The position numbers were made by a program, and so were the translations under genes. From Rhizaria sp. SCN 62-66 (lineage: Eukaryota > Rhizaria, unplaced), in assembly GCA_001724265.1 (NCBI GenBank), contig MEDY01000069.1, forward strand, positions 1 through 64,000: DNA of 64,000 nucleotides, read 5' to 3'. Positions 1 to 9,812 of this stretch are shown piece after piece. Each line of letters opens with the position of its first letter. Position 1 is the first letter of the stretch. Under the pieces are notes generated by a model that saw nothing but the letters and a program-made list of their open reading frames with translations, was not told the origin of the DNA and did no database searches.

Positions 1-1
1 G

Positions 2-3000
2 GCTGCGGCTGCTGCGGCCGCGGCGTCCGCCGCCGCGTCCTCGAGCGCGGGGGGCGCTCCTCCCACGGCCGCCGCGACCGTCGCCGCCGCCAACGCCGCC
101 GCAGCCGCGGCAGCCGCCGGCAGCGGAGTGACCGTGTTGTCGCCGGCGCCGAGAGTGCTGCGCGCGGGCTCAGCCCCTGGGGCGTCCCCCGCGGCCGCCG
201 CAGCCGCCGTGGCCGCCGCTGCCGCCGCCGCCGCCGCTGCCTCGGGCTCGCTGCCGGGCGCCGGAGCCAGCTCCGGGCTGTCCTCCGCCGCCGCAGCCGC
301 AGCCGCGGCCGAGGCCGCCGCTGCAGCCGCCGCGGGCGTCTGCGCCATCTCCATCGTCGGTGGACCTCTCCGCATCCTCGCCAGCAACGCCAATAGTGCG
401 GGCTCTAGCTCCAGCTCCAGCTCTAGCTCGACTGCCGCTGCTGCTGCTGCTGCTGCTGATGCGGACGCTGGCCGGTGGCTGGACGACGACGACGCCGCTG
501 CCGCCGGCCTGGGCCTGGCGCCATCCCACGGTCCCGGCCAGGCCGCGCAGCGCAGGCTGCTGTGTCCCGCGCCGACCGCCTTCTTCGCCTCGCTCGCCGC
601 GGGCGCCGTCACGACCGCACATTCGCGCGCGCAGTCGCAGGAGCAGCAGCGCCAGTCGCGGTCCGGCTCACGGTCATCCGCCTCCATCTCCGCCTCGCCG
701 TCGGCCTCGCCATCTCGTCGCAACGCCTCTGCCACTGTCGCAGGCGCGGGCACTGCGCGCTCGCGCTCAGCCTCGCGCTCCCGGTCCAACTCCCCCGCCT
801 CAGCCTCGGGCTCTGGTGCTGGTGCTGGGACCGCTGCGTCCGCGTCTGCGTCCGCACTGGCCGTAGTGCCGGAGACGTGGACCGTCGTCGGCCGCGGGCT
901 CGCCTACACACCCACGGGCGCTGACGTCGGCTGCGCGCTCCGCGTCGTCGTCTCCCCCGCCTGGCTCGTGCCCTCGGCCGCCGAGGTACGCACGCTCGAC
1001 GCCGTCGCCGCATGGGCCGCGGCCGAGTTTGCGCACGCGCTGGGCCACGCACCCGCCGCGGCCGACGGGCTCCCCGTGCACCTGCTCTCGCCCGCCGCCA
1101 ACGCGGCCAACGCCACCGCCGCCGCTACGGCCGCCGCCGCCGCAGCCAACGCGCTGTCGCCACTGACGCTGGGCGCCAACGTCGCCGCCGCGGCCGCGCT
1201 GATCGCCGCGTCGCTCAAGTTCGGCGTGCCCGATCTGGCCCCCGCAGAGGCCACGGGCGCCGCCGCGGCCGCGATGCCCGTCATCCCCGCCGTCGCGCGC
1301 GCGCCCGGGGCCAAGCCGCCGACTGCGGCGGCGACGGCTGCCGCTAACGCCACCGCGGCCGCCGCCGCAACCGCAGTCTCCACGGCATACGGCGCGACGG
1401 TGAACACCCCCGCCACTGCCGCGGCCGCTGCGAACGCTGCCGCAAACAGCAACAGCAACGCGTACAGCAGCGTGTTTGGCGCCGTGCAGTCCCCCGTCGC
1501 CGCGGCCGGAGCCTCCGCGCTGTCTGCCGCCGCGGCCGCGCTGCCGCCCGCGCCGGTCGTGGCGCTGCGCGGCGGCGGGCTGTACGCGCGCGCGCTGGTG
1601 CAGGCCTACTGTGACCTGCCGCAGGCGCGCGCAGCCCGCGTCACAGCGGCCGCCGCGGCCTTCAGAGCGGCTGACGCGACCGGCCCCGGCGAGTTCTGGT
1701 GCCCCGCGGCGCCGCTGCCGGGCCGTGTGCCCGGCTTCTTCAAGTCCCCGCCGCCCTTCGCGCTCATCCGCGCGCCGCCGCCGCCGCCGCCCTCAGCCGC
1801 CGCGACGGTGGCTGCCGCGGCCGCCGCGCGCAAGGCGTCGGCCACCGCGCTCAGCGTCGGCAGCGCGTCGCAGCGCAAAAACGCCGCCGCGGCCAACGCG
1901 GCTGCCGCTGCCGCAGCAGCAGCCGCGGCCGCAGCAGCCGCGGCTGCGGCCGCGACGCCGCACGTGCCAGGACGCGAGCTGGTGGATTGCGTGCTGTCCG
2001 GCGCGCCGTTTCCGCTGGTGGACCCGTTCCCGCGGCAGCGGTGGCACGCGCTGCCCGTGCCGACTGTGGTGCCCTTCCCCGCGCCCGCGCCCGCGCGGCC
2101 CTGGCTGCGGCCGTCGCCGCTGGCCGTGCGGCCCGCGAGCGCGGGCTCGCCCTTCACGGTGCTCGATTACAACATCCTGGCGCAGCAGTACGCGACGTCG
2201 ACGCTGTACCCGTACTGCCCGCCCTGGGCGCTGGGCTGGGACTTCCGGCTCCGGCTCATCCTGCGCGACATCACCGAGCACAACGCCGACGTGGTGTGTC
2301 TGCAGGAGGTCCAGGCGCTACACTACGCGCAGCATCTGCAGCCCGCGCTCGCGGCGCTGGGCTACGCGGGCGCGTACAAGCGCAAGGTGCGGCACTGGCA
2401 GGGCGACACGGACGGCTGTGCCATCTTCTACAAGACGGCGACCTTCAGCCTCGTGTCCAAGCACGAGATCGACTTCAACGAATGCGCGCACCTCCACGCG
2501 CAGCAGCAGCAGCAGCAGCCGGGCGCCGTGCCTCTGTCGCGCCAGCAGCTCACCCGCCTCTGCCGCGGCAACATCGGACTCGTCCTCGTCCTCCAGCTCA
2601 ACAGCAGCACCGGCGGCGGCGCGAGCCTTGCGTCGCCCACCGTCGCGTCGCCGCCCTCGGCCGCGGCCGCAGTAGCCGCCGCCAGCGGGATCCGCACCGT
2701 CATCCCCGCGCCCGGCACGCCCGTCTCCGCCGCGTCGCTCTCCGCCGCCGCCACCGCCGCCTCGCCCGCATCCGCCGCCGCCGCCGCCGCCGCGGCCGCC
2801 GCAGCTGCGGCCGCGTCGAGCGCGCGCGCGCGGCAGGTGTGCGTGGCCAACACGCACATCTACTGGGACCCCGAGTTCGCGGACGTGAAGCTGTGGCAGA
2901 CGTGGCAGCTGTGCCGCGCGCTCGAGGCCATCCTCGCGCGCGCTACCGCGGCCCGCGCTGTCGCCAGCCTGTCCTCGGCCTCTGCTGCCGCAGCAGCAGC

Positions 3001-3547
3001 CGCCGCAGCAGCAGCAGCCGCCGCCGCCGCGGGCCCGATGTCCCCGCTCTCGCCCATCTCTGGAACTAGCACTGGCGCGGGCGCTGGCGCGGTGAGCGGA
3101 CTATCGTCGCCAGTGCCGCCGACGCCGACCTCCGCGGGCGGCGCCGCGACGCCCCCGCTGATCCTGTGCGGCGACTTCAACTCGGTGCCCAGCTCGTCCG
3201 TCTACGAGCTGCTGTCGACGCGCCACGTGTCGCGGCACCACCCGCTGCTGCGCGCGGACAAGGAGGGCTACAGCCTGCTGCCGCCCGCGTCGGCGCTCAC
3301 GCACCGCCTCTTCCTCTCCTCGGCCTACCGCGCGCTGTCGCCGGGCGGCGAGCCGGCGTACACCAACTACACGGGCCACTTCAAGGGCGCGCTCGACTAC
3401 GTGTTCTACACGGACGCGCAGCTGCAGTGCCAGGCGGTGCTCGCGGTCGAGTCCGAGGCCGTGCTGGGCGAGTTCGGTGCGCTGCCCTCCGTGCGCAAGC
3501 CCTCGGACCACGTGCCGCTCGTCGCCGTCTTCGACTGGAAGGAGTGA
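2..3547 (+). CDS. CCR4: CCR4-type poly(A) deadenylase, 5' end outside window
   Basis: The frame is open from base 2 and the first candidate start is only a GTG, so the true start lies left of the window. The C-terminal half is an exonuclease-endonuclease-phosphatase domain of the CCR4/CNOT6 class, which removes mRNA poly(A) tails in the cytoplasmic CCR4-NOT complex. Visible motifs in order are LDYNILAQQ (about base 2160), the catalytic-Glu motif CLQEVQ (about 2300), NTHIYWDP (about 2850), CGDFNSVPSS (about 3170) and SDHVPLVAVF near the end. The segment YCPPWALGWDFR is typical of CCR4 rather than nocturnin. Upstream, the short module YTPTGADVG (about 905) matches the region preceding the nuclease in plant CCR4a/b, from memory of that family. 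Long Ala and Ser tracts interrupt the protein, including inside the nuclease fold. The gene ends with TGA. Family assignment is firm; whether leucine-rich repeats lie upstream is unseen. Confidence 0.9.
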   Translation, partial: AAAAAAAASAAASSSAGGAPPTAAATVAAANAAAAAAAAGSGVTVLSPAPRVLRAGSAPGASPAAAAAAVAAAAAAAAAASGSLPGAGASSGLSSAAAAAAAAEAAAAAAAGVCAISIVGGPLRILASNANSAGSSSSSSSSSTAAAAAAAADADAGRWLDDDDAAAAGLGLAPSHGPGQAAQRRLLCPAPTAFFASLAAGAVTTAHSRAQSQEQQRQSRSGSRSSASISASPSASPSRRNASATVAGAGTARSRSASRSRSNSPASASGSGAGAGTAASASASALAVVPETWTVVGRGLAYTPTGADVGCALRVVVSPAWLVPSAAEVRTLDAVAAWAAAEFAHALGHAPAAADGLPVHLLSPAANAANATAAATAAAAAANALSPLTLGANVAAAAALIAASLKFGVPDLAPAEATGAAAAAMPVIPAVARAPGAKPPTAAATAAANATAAAAATAVSTAYGATVNTPATAAAAANAAANSNSNAYSSVFGAVQSPVAAAGASALSAAAAALPPAPVVALRGGGLYARALVQAYCDLPQARAARVTAAAAAFRAADATGPGEFWCPAAPLPGRVPGFFKSPPPFALIRAPPPPPPSAAATVAAAAAARKASATALSVGSASQRKNAAAANAAAAAAAAAAAAAAAAAAATPHVPGRELVDCVLSGAPFPLVDPFPRQRWHALPVPTVVPFPAPAPARPWLRPSPLAVRPASAGSPFTVLDYNILAQQYATSTLYPYCPPWALGWDFRLRLILRDITEHNADVVCLQEVQALHYAQHLQPALAALGYAGAYKRKVRHWQGDTDGCAIFYKTATFSLVSKHEIDFNECAHLHAQQQQQQPGAVPLSRQQLTRLCRGNIGLVLVLQLNSSTGGGASLASPTVASPPSAAAAVAAASGIRTVIPAPGTPVSAASLSAAATAASPASAAAAAAAAAAAAAASSARARQVCVANTHIYWDPEFADVKLWQTWQLCRALEAILARATAARAVASLSSASAAAAAAAAAAAAAAAAGPMSPLSPISGTSTGAGAGAVSGLSSPVPPTPTSAGGAATPPLILCGDFNSVPSSSVYELLSTRHVSRHHPLLRADKEGYSLLPPASALTHRLFLSSAYRALSPGGEPAYTNYTGHFKGALDYVFYTDAQLQCQAVLAVESEAVLGEFGALPSVRKPSDHVPLVAVFDWKE

Positions 3548-4672
3548 AGCCAGCGACATGGACTCAGTTTGCCAACAGAGTGATGCGACTGTGAGGGAGC
3601 AAAGAGAGACAATGGGTGAGCACAGATAGCAATGCCCACGATATATGGCTGCGAACAGCTTGTCTGGCGCAGTTTGTGCTGTTTGTTTGGTTTGAATTTC
3701 GTGGCAGTCTTTGCAACTGTCATTGGTGTCGTGTGACTGAGTGATGAGTGCGAGTACAGTAGACCTTTTTGTTGATGCACACGACAGCACGCGACACATA
3801 GTGAGAACTAATGGTTTAGAACGAGCATGTCATTTCATATGCGAATATATTGGTGATTTATTGATGATGGTTAATATTAGTACCTAAGTAATAGAAACGT
3901 GTATATTTCTTCGAAAGTGAACGAACTATTTCAGAATACGAATGTGCACTGCGTCTTGCAAACAAAGTCGATCAAACTATTGCTGAATTTTGTTTTTAAC
4001 AGTTTGTTGTATTTGTATGAACAAAACATCCCTCGTGAACTAAAAACTATCAAACTTTGTGTCGAGTTGCTTTGTCATAAATAAAATATTGAGTTTGTTT
4101 TCACCTATATCGCCATCCGTCACCACGCACGGTGACGGACACAAGACGAAGCGCAGCGAGCGCGCGTTGTGCGCCTCGGCGCTACCCACACGCACACAGT
4201 CAGTCCTCCGGGGCTGGGCGGCGGCTGGGGTGGGGGCGGGGACCGGGGCGCGACGGCAAACGGCCAGTCGCGCCGCAGAGCCCACCGCCCGGCGCGTCCT
4301 CTAGGTGCCAGAATCTTCTTCCAGAATCGTCTTCCTCCTCCTTGCCATCCTTTGTATCGATCGTCGTGGTCGCTTATGATGCACGCTAGTCACTCCTGCA
4401 CTCTGCACGTAGCGACGTACAGACACGCACGAACGCGGTCTCCGGAAATTAGAGGGAGATGCGCCCGTCGTGTTGTATGTACGCGACCAACATTATAGAC
4501 CATGCGCGCAAGTGCAAGTGACGGGCGACAGCGACAGGCAGTCGACAGTACAGCCAGCATGTCCGTTAGCGGGCTGTAGCGACCACCGTAGCCGCTCCCT
4601 GTCCTCCATGACACGACTGCTGCTATTGCTCCCGTCGTCGGCGCAGTTGTCGCTGTTGTATCGTGGAGCGAC
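3548..4672. other. Convergent spacer between CCR4 and DUF1279 genes
   Basis: This is the 3' region of both flanking genes, so no promoter is needed here. It is AT-rich except for a GC-rich island at about 4130-4310, which holds only short overlapping open frames on both strands with no recognisable family. An ATAAATAAAATA stretch near 4077 could serve as a polyadenylation signal for a plus-strand transcript. No tRNA or structured RNA was recognised. Confidence 0.5.
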
Positions 4673-5263
4673 TTAGATGCGGTTGGCCTTCTCCTCCTTG
4701 GTAGCGGGCATGTTGGGGTTCGAGGTGTGGGCGTAGATGGGCGGCACGGCCTCGGCCGCGACGGCGTCGCGCAGCTTGCGGTACGAGATCCACTTCTTGG
4801 CGAGCACGAAAGTGAGCGGGAGACGGATGGGCTCGCACAGGTCCGTGATGAGCACGGTGGAAATAAGGTTAGCGGAGCTGGGAAACTCCTCCTTTGTCAT
4901 CTTGACAAGGTCCTGGATGATGCCGACGTCGATCGACTCGATTGCGTGGAGCAGGTAGTCACCGGTGCCGGTGGCCGCCACGCCCGCGTACACGACGGCC
5001 ATGTTCGTCGCGTACAGAGAAGCGTAGGTGACGATGCCGGGCACACCGTACTCCTTCATCTTGCCGAGGAAGCCCTTCTGTGCCGCGGCGTCAGCGGCGT
5101 CCTTGTTGATGGCGTCGACCTTGGCCTGCAGCTTGGCGTCGCCGGTCGCGGGCGCGGCAACGGGGGCCGCCGTCGCGCCGGCGGCGGAGAAGGCGCGGAG
5201 GGCACCGGAGCGGGCAGCGACGGAGCTGACGCGCGAGGTAAGCTTGAGACTGCGGGACAGCAT
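4673..5263 (-). CDS. Mitochondrial FAM210/DUF1279-family membrane protein
   Basis: This is a 196-residue protein. The chosen ATG (5261-5263) begins MLSRSLKLTSRVSSVAARSG, a basic, Ser/Ala-rich, acid-free mitochondrial targeting sequence; the frame is open further upstream but that part looks like leader or intron. A helical segment rich in Asp/Ala precedes the conserved core KMKEYGVPGIVTYASLY, a hydrophobic membrane helix, and the ending LCEPIRLPLTFVLAKKWI. This pattern is the DUF1279 domain of FAM210A/B, inner-mitochondrial-membrane proteins linked in animals to mitochondrial translation and cristae; the role here is inferred. A pyrimidine-rich stretch ending CTTCCCAG lies 7 nt before the ATG. 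It ends with TAA. It is transcribed divergently from the DBP9 gene. Confidence 0.82.
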   Translation of the reverse strand: MLSRSLKLTSRVSSVAARSGALRAFSAAGATAAPVAAPATGDAKLQAKVDAINKDAADAAAQKGFLGKMKEYGVPGIVTYASLYATNMAVVYAGVAATGTGDYLLHAIESIDVGIIQDLVKMTKEEFPSSANLISTVLITDLCEPIRLPLTFVLAKKWISYRKLRDAVAAEAVPPIYAHTSNPNMPATKEEKANRI

Positions 5264-6513
5264 CTGGAACCTGGGAAGCAGACATTGGGAAAGTGGGCAA
5301 TGACGGTGCGGAGGAGACGAACGTGAGAGGACGGTGAGGTCAAGCAAGGGTACGAAAGTCAACGTGAACGGGCTCCTAGACTCCGACAAACAACAATATC
5401 GAAAACAAAACGAAGACAATAGGGGATAGGCGCTTAAAACGAATTTAATAAAGATGCTTAAGTCATGTCTGCGAGGCCACAGAGCGACTTTCGGGCACTT
5501 GGACTGAGCGGCTTATTTTCGTTCCTCACCAACCGAGCCCACGGTCACCTCGCCAGTCTGAATCACCGGCGTGCACCTTTTGCAGAGACCATATCTCAAG
5601 TAGATCGTATGTCTTTAGGGTGGTTTGTAGATGTATGTTATTCCGAATGGCGGGTATACTTTGTTGCTTTTTATTTGCTTCGTAGCCTTGATTAGACTGC
5701 CTGAGGCGCCTGGGTTGTCCAGCACGGAGAAGAGTCACGCTATGTACTACAGCATCATAAGATGCTTTCAGGATATACATTGGCGCGCGCGAGGGTCATT
5801 TTGTAGTGGATCACACAACCATGTGTGCCATTACACGTATGTGGGAATTGTTCTCAATGATTGTTGTCTTGCTAGTCTAAGTCCTCTGAGTTTGGCTGAC
5901 ATCATGATATAGCATGCATTAACCTCATTGCAGACTATCTAAGCACTCAGTTCTAGCACAAAAGACTGTGTGGCACGCTTGATCTAATCTATTAGTATAC
6001 GCAAGGAGGTATAACGTCAGAATTGCAACTCAAGAAGCCCAATTTAAACTCGACATAAGCGTGACGGAAGAACACAATGACGATTATATGTCGTATAATT
6101 TCATACTATAGAAATAAAACCGTATGGGTAATATAAATTAAGCTGCAGCACATAATATGAACATACATCTTTTGGCAAATGTGTCTGGTACGCCTGACAT
6201 CCAAGGCGAAATGCTGCGTCGCCCACGGTCTGCCATCGCTGCCAACGGCGAACGGGGGGGTAGAGAAGGCACCGAGCAGCCTCGCGAAAGCAGTACGGCA
6301 ATGCAATCGTGCGTCTTTGGGAGTCGTGTAGCCGCGATATTACACCGCATTTCGAAGTCACCATAGTGAATTTTATTATATATCTTCAAATTATTTCTAT
6401 AGCGACTTCAATAGGTTCTCTATTCTCCTCTTCGCACGCTGTGCTCACCAACTACTTTGCTCTTGGCCTTCTGTTCCCGCTCGCCGCCCTCTGGCACTTC
6501 CAGACCGCTCGCA
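5264..6513. other. Divergent intergenic region (DUF1279 / DBP9 promoters)
   Basis: About 1.25 kb separates two divergent starts, so both promoters should lie here. Only short open frames occur, none with recognisable content. Two moderately GC-rich patches (about 5465-5590 and 6180-6350) stand out from the AT-rich background but show no codon-like pattern that I can support. A pyrimidine-rich stretch ending CACTTCCAG lies 10 nt before the DBP9 start. Confidence 0.45.
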
Positions 6514-9060
6514 ATGGCGTCCACTCTCGCTGGACTGTTGAAGGGCACTCAGGGCTCTGCCTCCGCCAAGGAGGACAAGTCTCTGTACTTTGACCAGACG
6601 ACGTCGTTCACAAAGCTTGGTTTGGACCGGCGTCTGTTCAAGGCCGTGGCCAAGACTGGCTACATCTACCCTTCGCTCGTGCAGACCAGCACCATCCCGC
6701 TCATCCTCGAGGGCCGCGACGTGCTCGTCCGCGCCCGCACCGGCACGGGCAAGACCGCGGCGTACCTTCTCCCTGTCCTGCACCAGATTCTCGAGGCCAC
6801 CGCGGACACCGCAGCCGACGGCGCTGTCGTCTCCGCCGCAGCCGCCTCGGCCGCGGCGTCCTCGGCCTCGGCGGGCGTGCGCGCCATCATCCTAGTGCCC
6901 ACGCGCGACCTCTGCGATCAGGTCCGCGACTCGGTGCGCACGTTCACCCACTACGCGCGCGAGGCCGTGACTTGCGTGACGCTCAACGCCGACTCGAAGC
7001 GCGCGCTCACGCTCGAAGCCTCGCAGCTCAAGCTGAATCCGAACCTCATCGTCGCCACCCCGGGCCGGCTGCTGCAGCACCTGGCTGCAGGCACGCTCTC
7101 GGTCAAGGCCTCTCTGCGCACGCTCGTGGTGGACGAGGCAGACCTGGTGCTCAGCTACGGCTACGAGGACGACGTCAAGGCGCTCAACGGCCACTTCCCC
7201 GAGTTCTTCCAGTGCGTGCTCATGTCGGCGACGCTGACACCCGAGCTGGACGCGCTCAAGGCGCTGCTGCTGCACAACCCGGCCGTGGTGAAGCTCGACG
7301 AGGGCGGCGGCGACAAGGTGACCTCTGGCGCGCTCGCGCAGTACTTCATGCTGTGTCCGCAGCAGGACAAGCTGTTGCTGCTCTACGTGCACGCCGCGCT
7401 GGGCATCTTCAAGGGCAAGACGCTCTTCTTCGTCAACTCGGTCGCCGACGCCTTCCACCTCAAGCTCTTCCTGGAGCAGTTCAGCATCAACGCTGCCGTG
7501 CTCAATGACGACCTGCCGTACAACTCGCGGCGCAACATCGTGCTGCAGTTCAACCGCGGTGTGTTCGACTACCTCATCGCCACGGACCTGTGCTCGGACG
7601 AGGTCGACGTCGCCGAGGAGCAGCGCGTCGAGTCCGCCGTCCGCATGCAGGTCTTCTCGGACGCCTCGGCCGCGGGCCGCAAGGGCGTCGACCTCACCAA
7701 GACCGCCGGCGCGAGCCATGGTGGCGTGATCTCCGACTCCGACTCCGACGGCGAGGGCGACGACGACAGTGTCGAGGTGAAGCCTGAGCCCGCGTCCGAC
7801 GACGTCGCCGTCAAGGCCGAGGTCATCTCCGACTCCGACTCCGACTCCGACTCCGATGATGACAGTGATGATGACGAGGAGGAGATTGCTCCTAAGGGCA
7901 AGAAGGCCCGCGCCGCGTTTGAAGTCGCCAAGGCTGCCAAGGCCGAAGCCAAGGCCGCGAAGGCCGAGGCCAAGGCTGCGAAGAAGGCCGCCAAGAAGGA
8001 GGCCAAGAAGGAGGAGGCCAAGAAGGAGGAGCACGGCTCTCTGCGCCCCTCATCATCCGCCTCCTCCGCGGACTCGCTACTGCCCACGCCCGCCAGCCAG
8101 CTGCCCACGCAGCGCGCCGGCGAGAGTGAGGAGGCCTTCCTGGCCCGTCTCGAGGCCTCTGAGGCCTCCCGCCGCGCGCGTGGCGCCGACGCCACCGCAG
8201 CGACCGCCGCCGCCGCCGCCGCAGCGACCGCCGGCTCCGTGGCCGGCGGCGCCCGGGCCGGCGCCGCCGCCGCGGGCGCGACGGGCCGGTCGAGCGACCG
8301 CGTGGGCGCGACGCGCGGCATCGACTTCGTAGACGTGCAGACGGTTGTCAACGTGGACTTCCCGCTGACGGCCAAGGCGTACACGCACCGCATCGGGCGC
8401 ACGGCGCGCGCGGGCAAGAGCGGGCAGGCTGTGAGCTACGTCGCCAAAGACGAGCAGCCGCTGCTCGAGGCCGTGATGGAGGCGCAGTCGGTCGTCGAGG
8501 TCGGCGGCGTCGTCACGACCAAGGAGCCTGAGCTCAAGCCGCTGCCTTTCGCGCTCGAGTCGGCCAACTCGTTCCGCTACCGCGTCGAGGAGTGCCGCCG
8601 CAAGATCACGGCCACGGCTGTGAAGGAGGCGCGGCTGGCCGCGATCCGCGCCGAGATGATCAACTCTGACCGCCTGCGCACGCACTTCGAGGACAACCCG
8701 CACGAGCTGGCGCTGCTCAAGCACAACAAGGCGCTTACGAGCCGCAGCAAGGTGAACCGGCACCTCAACTACGTGCCGGAGTACCTCATCCCGGCTGAGT
8801 TCCGCGCGCTGGGCGTCGCGGGCGGCAAGGTCGAGCTGGGCGCCTCGGGCGGCGGGCTCAGCTCCAAGGCCGGGCGCAGGCACCGCATGAAGGTGGACCG
8901 CAAGCGTGGACGCGAGCTTGACCCGCTGCAGTCCTTCTCTTACGACAGCGCTAAGCACGATGCCAACAAGGGCTTTAAGGCCAAGGAGCGCGAGGAGTAC
9001 GCGAAGAAGAAGAAGATGGGCAAATACAAGGCCAACGGACGCGTCAACAAGGACAAGTGA
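6514..9060 (+). CDS. DBP9: DEAD-box RNA helicase, DBP9/DDX56 type
   Basis: This is an 848-residue nucleolar-type DEAD-box ATPase; family members act in 60S ribosomal-subunit biogenesis. The ATG at 6514 (MASTLAGLL) is chosen because the 19 upstream codons begin only with TTG. The motifs are the Q-motif region FTKLGLDRRLFKAV, motif I TGTGKT (about residue 76), Ia VPTRDL, Ib TPGR, II DEAD (about 207), III SAT (about 238), and motif VI HRIGRTARAG (about 625). Between IATD and RGIDF lies an insert of more than 200 residues, acidic (alternating Asp/Ser runs) then Lys/Ala-rich; an insertion at this place is typical of DBP9, though this one is long. The tail is basic. RGIDF and FVNSVADAFHLKLFL fit DBP9/DDX56 better than other DEAD-box groups. 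It ends with TGA. Confidence 0.9.
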   Translation: MASTLAGLLKGTQGSASAKEDKSLYFDQTTSFTKLGLDRRLFKAVAKTGYIYPSLVQTSTIPLILEGRDVLVRARTGTGKTAAYLLPVLHQILEATADTAADGAVVSAAAASAAASSASAGVRAIILVPTRDLCDQVRDSVRTFTHYAREAVTCVTLNADSKRALTLEASQLKLNPNLIVATPGRLLQHLAAGTLSVKASLRTLVVDEADLVLSYGYEDDVKALNGHFPEFFQCVLMSATLTPELDALKALLLHNPAVVKLDEGGGDKVTSGALAQYFMLCPQQDKLLLLYVHAALGIFKGKTLFFVNSVADAFHLKLFLEQFSINAAVLNDDLPYNSRRNIVLQFNRGVFDYLIATDLCSDEVDVAEEQRVESAVRMQVFSDASAAGRKGVDLTKTAGASHGGVISDSDSDGEGDDDSVEVKPEPASDDVAVKAEVISDSDSDSDSDDDSDDDEEEIAPKGKKARAAFEVAKAAKAEAKAAKAEAKAAKKAAKKEAKKEEAKKEEHGSLRPSSSASSADSLLPTPASQLPTQRAGESEEAFLARLEASEASRRARGADATAATAAAAAAATAGSVAGGARAGAAAAGATGRSSDRVGATRGIDFVDVQTVVNVDFPLTAKAYTHRIGRTARAGKSGQAVSYVAKDEQPLLEAVMEAQSVVEVGGVVTTKEPELKPLPFALESANSFRYRVEECRRKITATAVKEARLAAIRAEMINSDRLRTHFEDNPHELALLKHNKALTSRSKVNRHLNYVPEYLIPAEFRALGVAGGKVELGASGGGLSSKAGRRHRMKVDRKRGRELDPLQSFSYDSAKHDANKGFKAKEREEYAKKKKMGKYKANGRVNKDK

Positions 9061-9812
9061 AGTGTTACGCGAGTCTGACTGAATGCAAACAACATCTGTC
9101 TTAAAATAAGCAAGATGCGAAAGCTTTGTCGTGGCCTCGATGAGTGGCCTGGGTTTTTTTACATATGTATCGAATCGCAAATGAAATCAATACAAAGTGA
9201 AATTAAATCAGTAGATTGTTCCTAATTAGATATGTCTATATTTTATGTTCCTGGGTTTGTTTTGCGCATTTGTTGAAGAAAAATGAATTCTCATTTCTAT
9301 TGGTGGTCGCGCTCACAGCAAAAATGGATGGATGTCACGATTTTTCTTCTGATTTCTGACGATACAAATATCGATCGCCTGAAATAAAAATGAGTCTTAT
9401 TCAAATGTCAAAAATGCTTGTACAAGAAAAAATATGTGAAGAACCTTTCGAAAACATCATTTTTAACTCAAAAAGTTAACTTTTATATCACGTCAAGTCG
9501 AGCTTGTTGAAGAAACAACAAACAGCTTTTTGACGTCGTGCCGATCGACCTAAAGTGACAATCAAACATGTTTGAACTGCTCAAATAAGCCAGAAATTGA
9601 ATTTCCTTTTAGGATTAGTCCTATTATTAGTCTCAAGAGCATTCTGTATTGTATGTCTACAATCTTAAGCAGCAATGCTGCCGGCAGCTAACAAAAGAAC
9701 TCAATATCATTGGCCCTGCACATCTAGTTACAACTCTGGCTCGGACACTACACACTTGTATCAAAGCACAATCTCCACAACATATCAGCACCATAACACC
9801 GTGTTTTCGAGC
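9061..9812. other. AT-rich convergent spacer
   Basis: This 3' region is shared by the converging DBP9 and ankyrin genes. It is AT-rich, with scattered runs of A and T and no open frame with recognisable content. AATAAA-like stretches at about 9380 are possible polyadenylation signals. Nothing else is seen. Confidence 0.5.

Noticed and set aside
128-130. GTG as start of the CCR4 gene
   Set aside because: Eukaryotic gene; the frame stays open to the window edge, so the protein is simply cut.
5465-5695. 76-codon plus-strand open frame in the divergent spacer
   Set aside because: Starts in GC-rich leader-like DNA and runs into AT-rich spacer with no codon pattern or recognisable content.
6457-6513. 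TTG-initiated extension of DBP9
   Set aside because: Not a normal eukaryotic start and pyrimidine-rich; ATG at 6514 gives the expected N-terminus.
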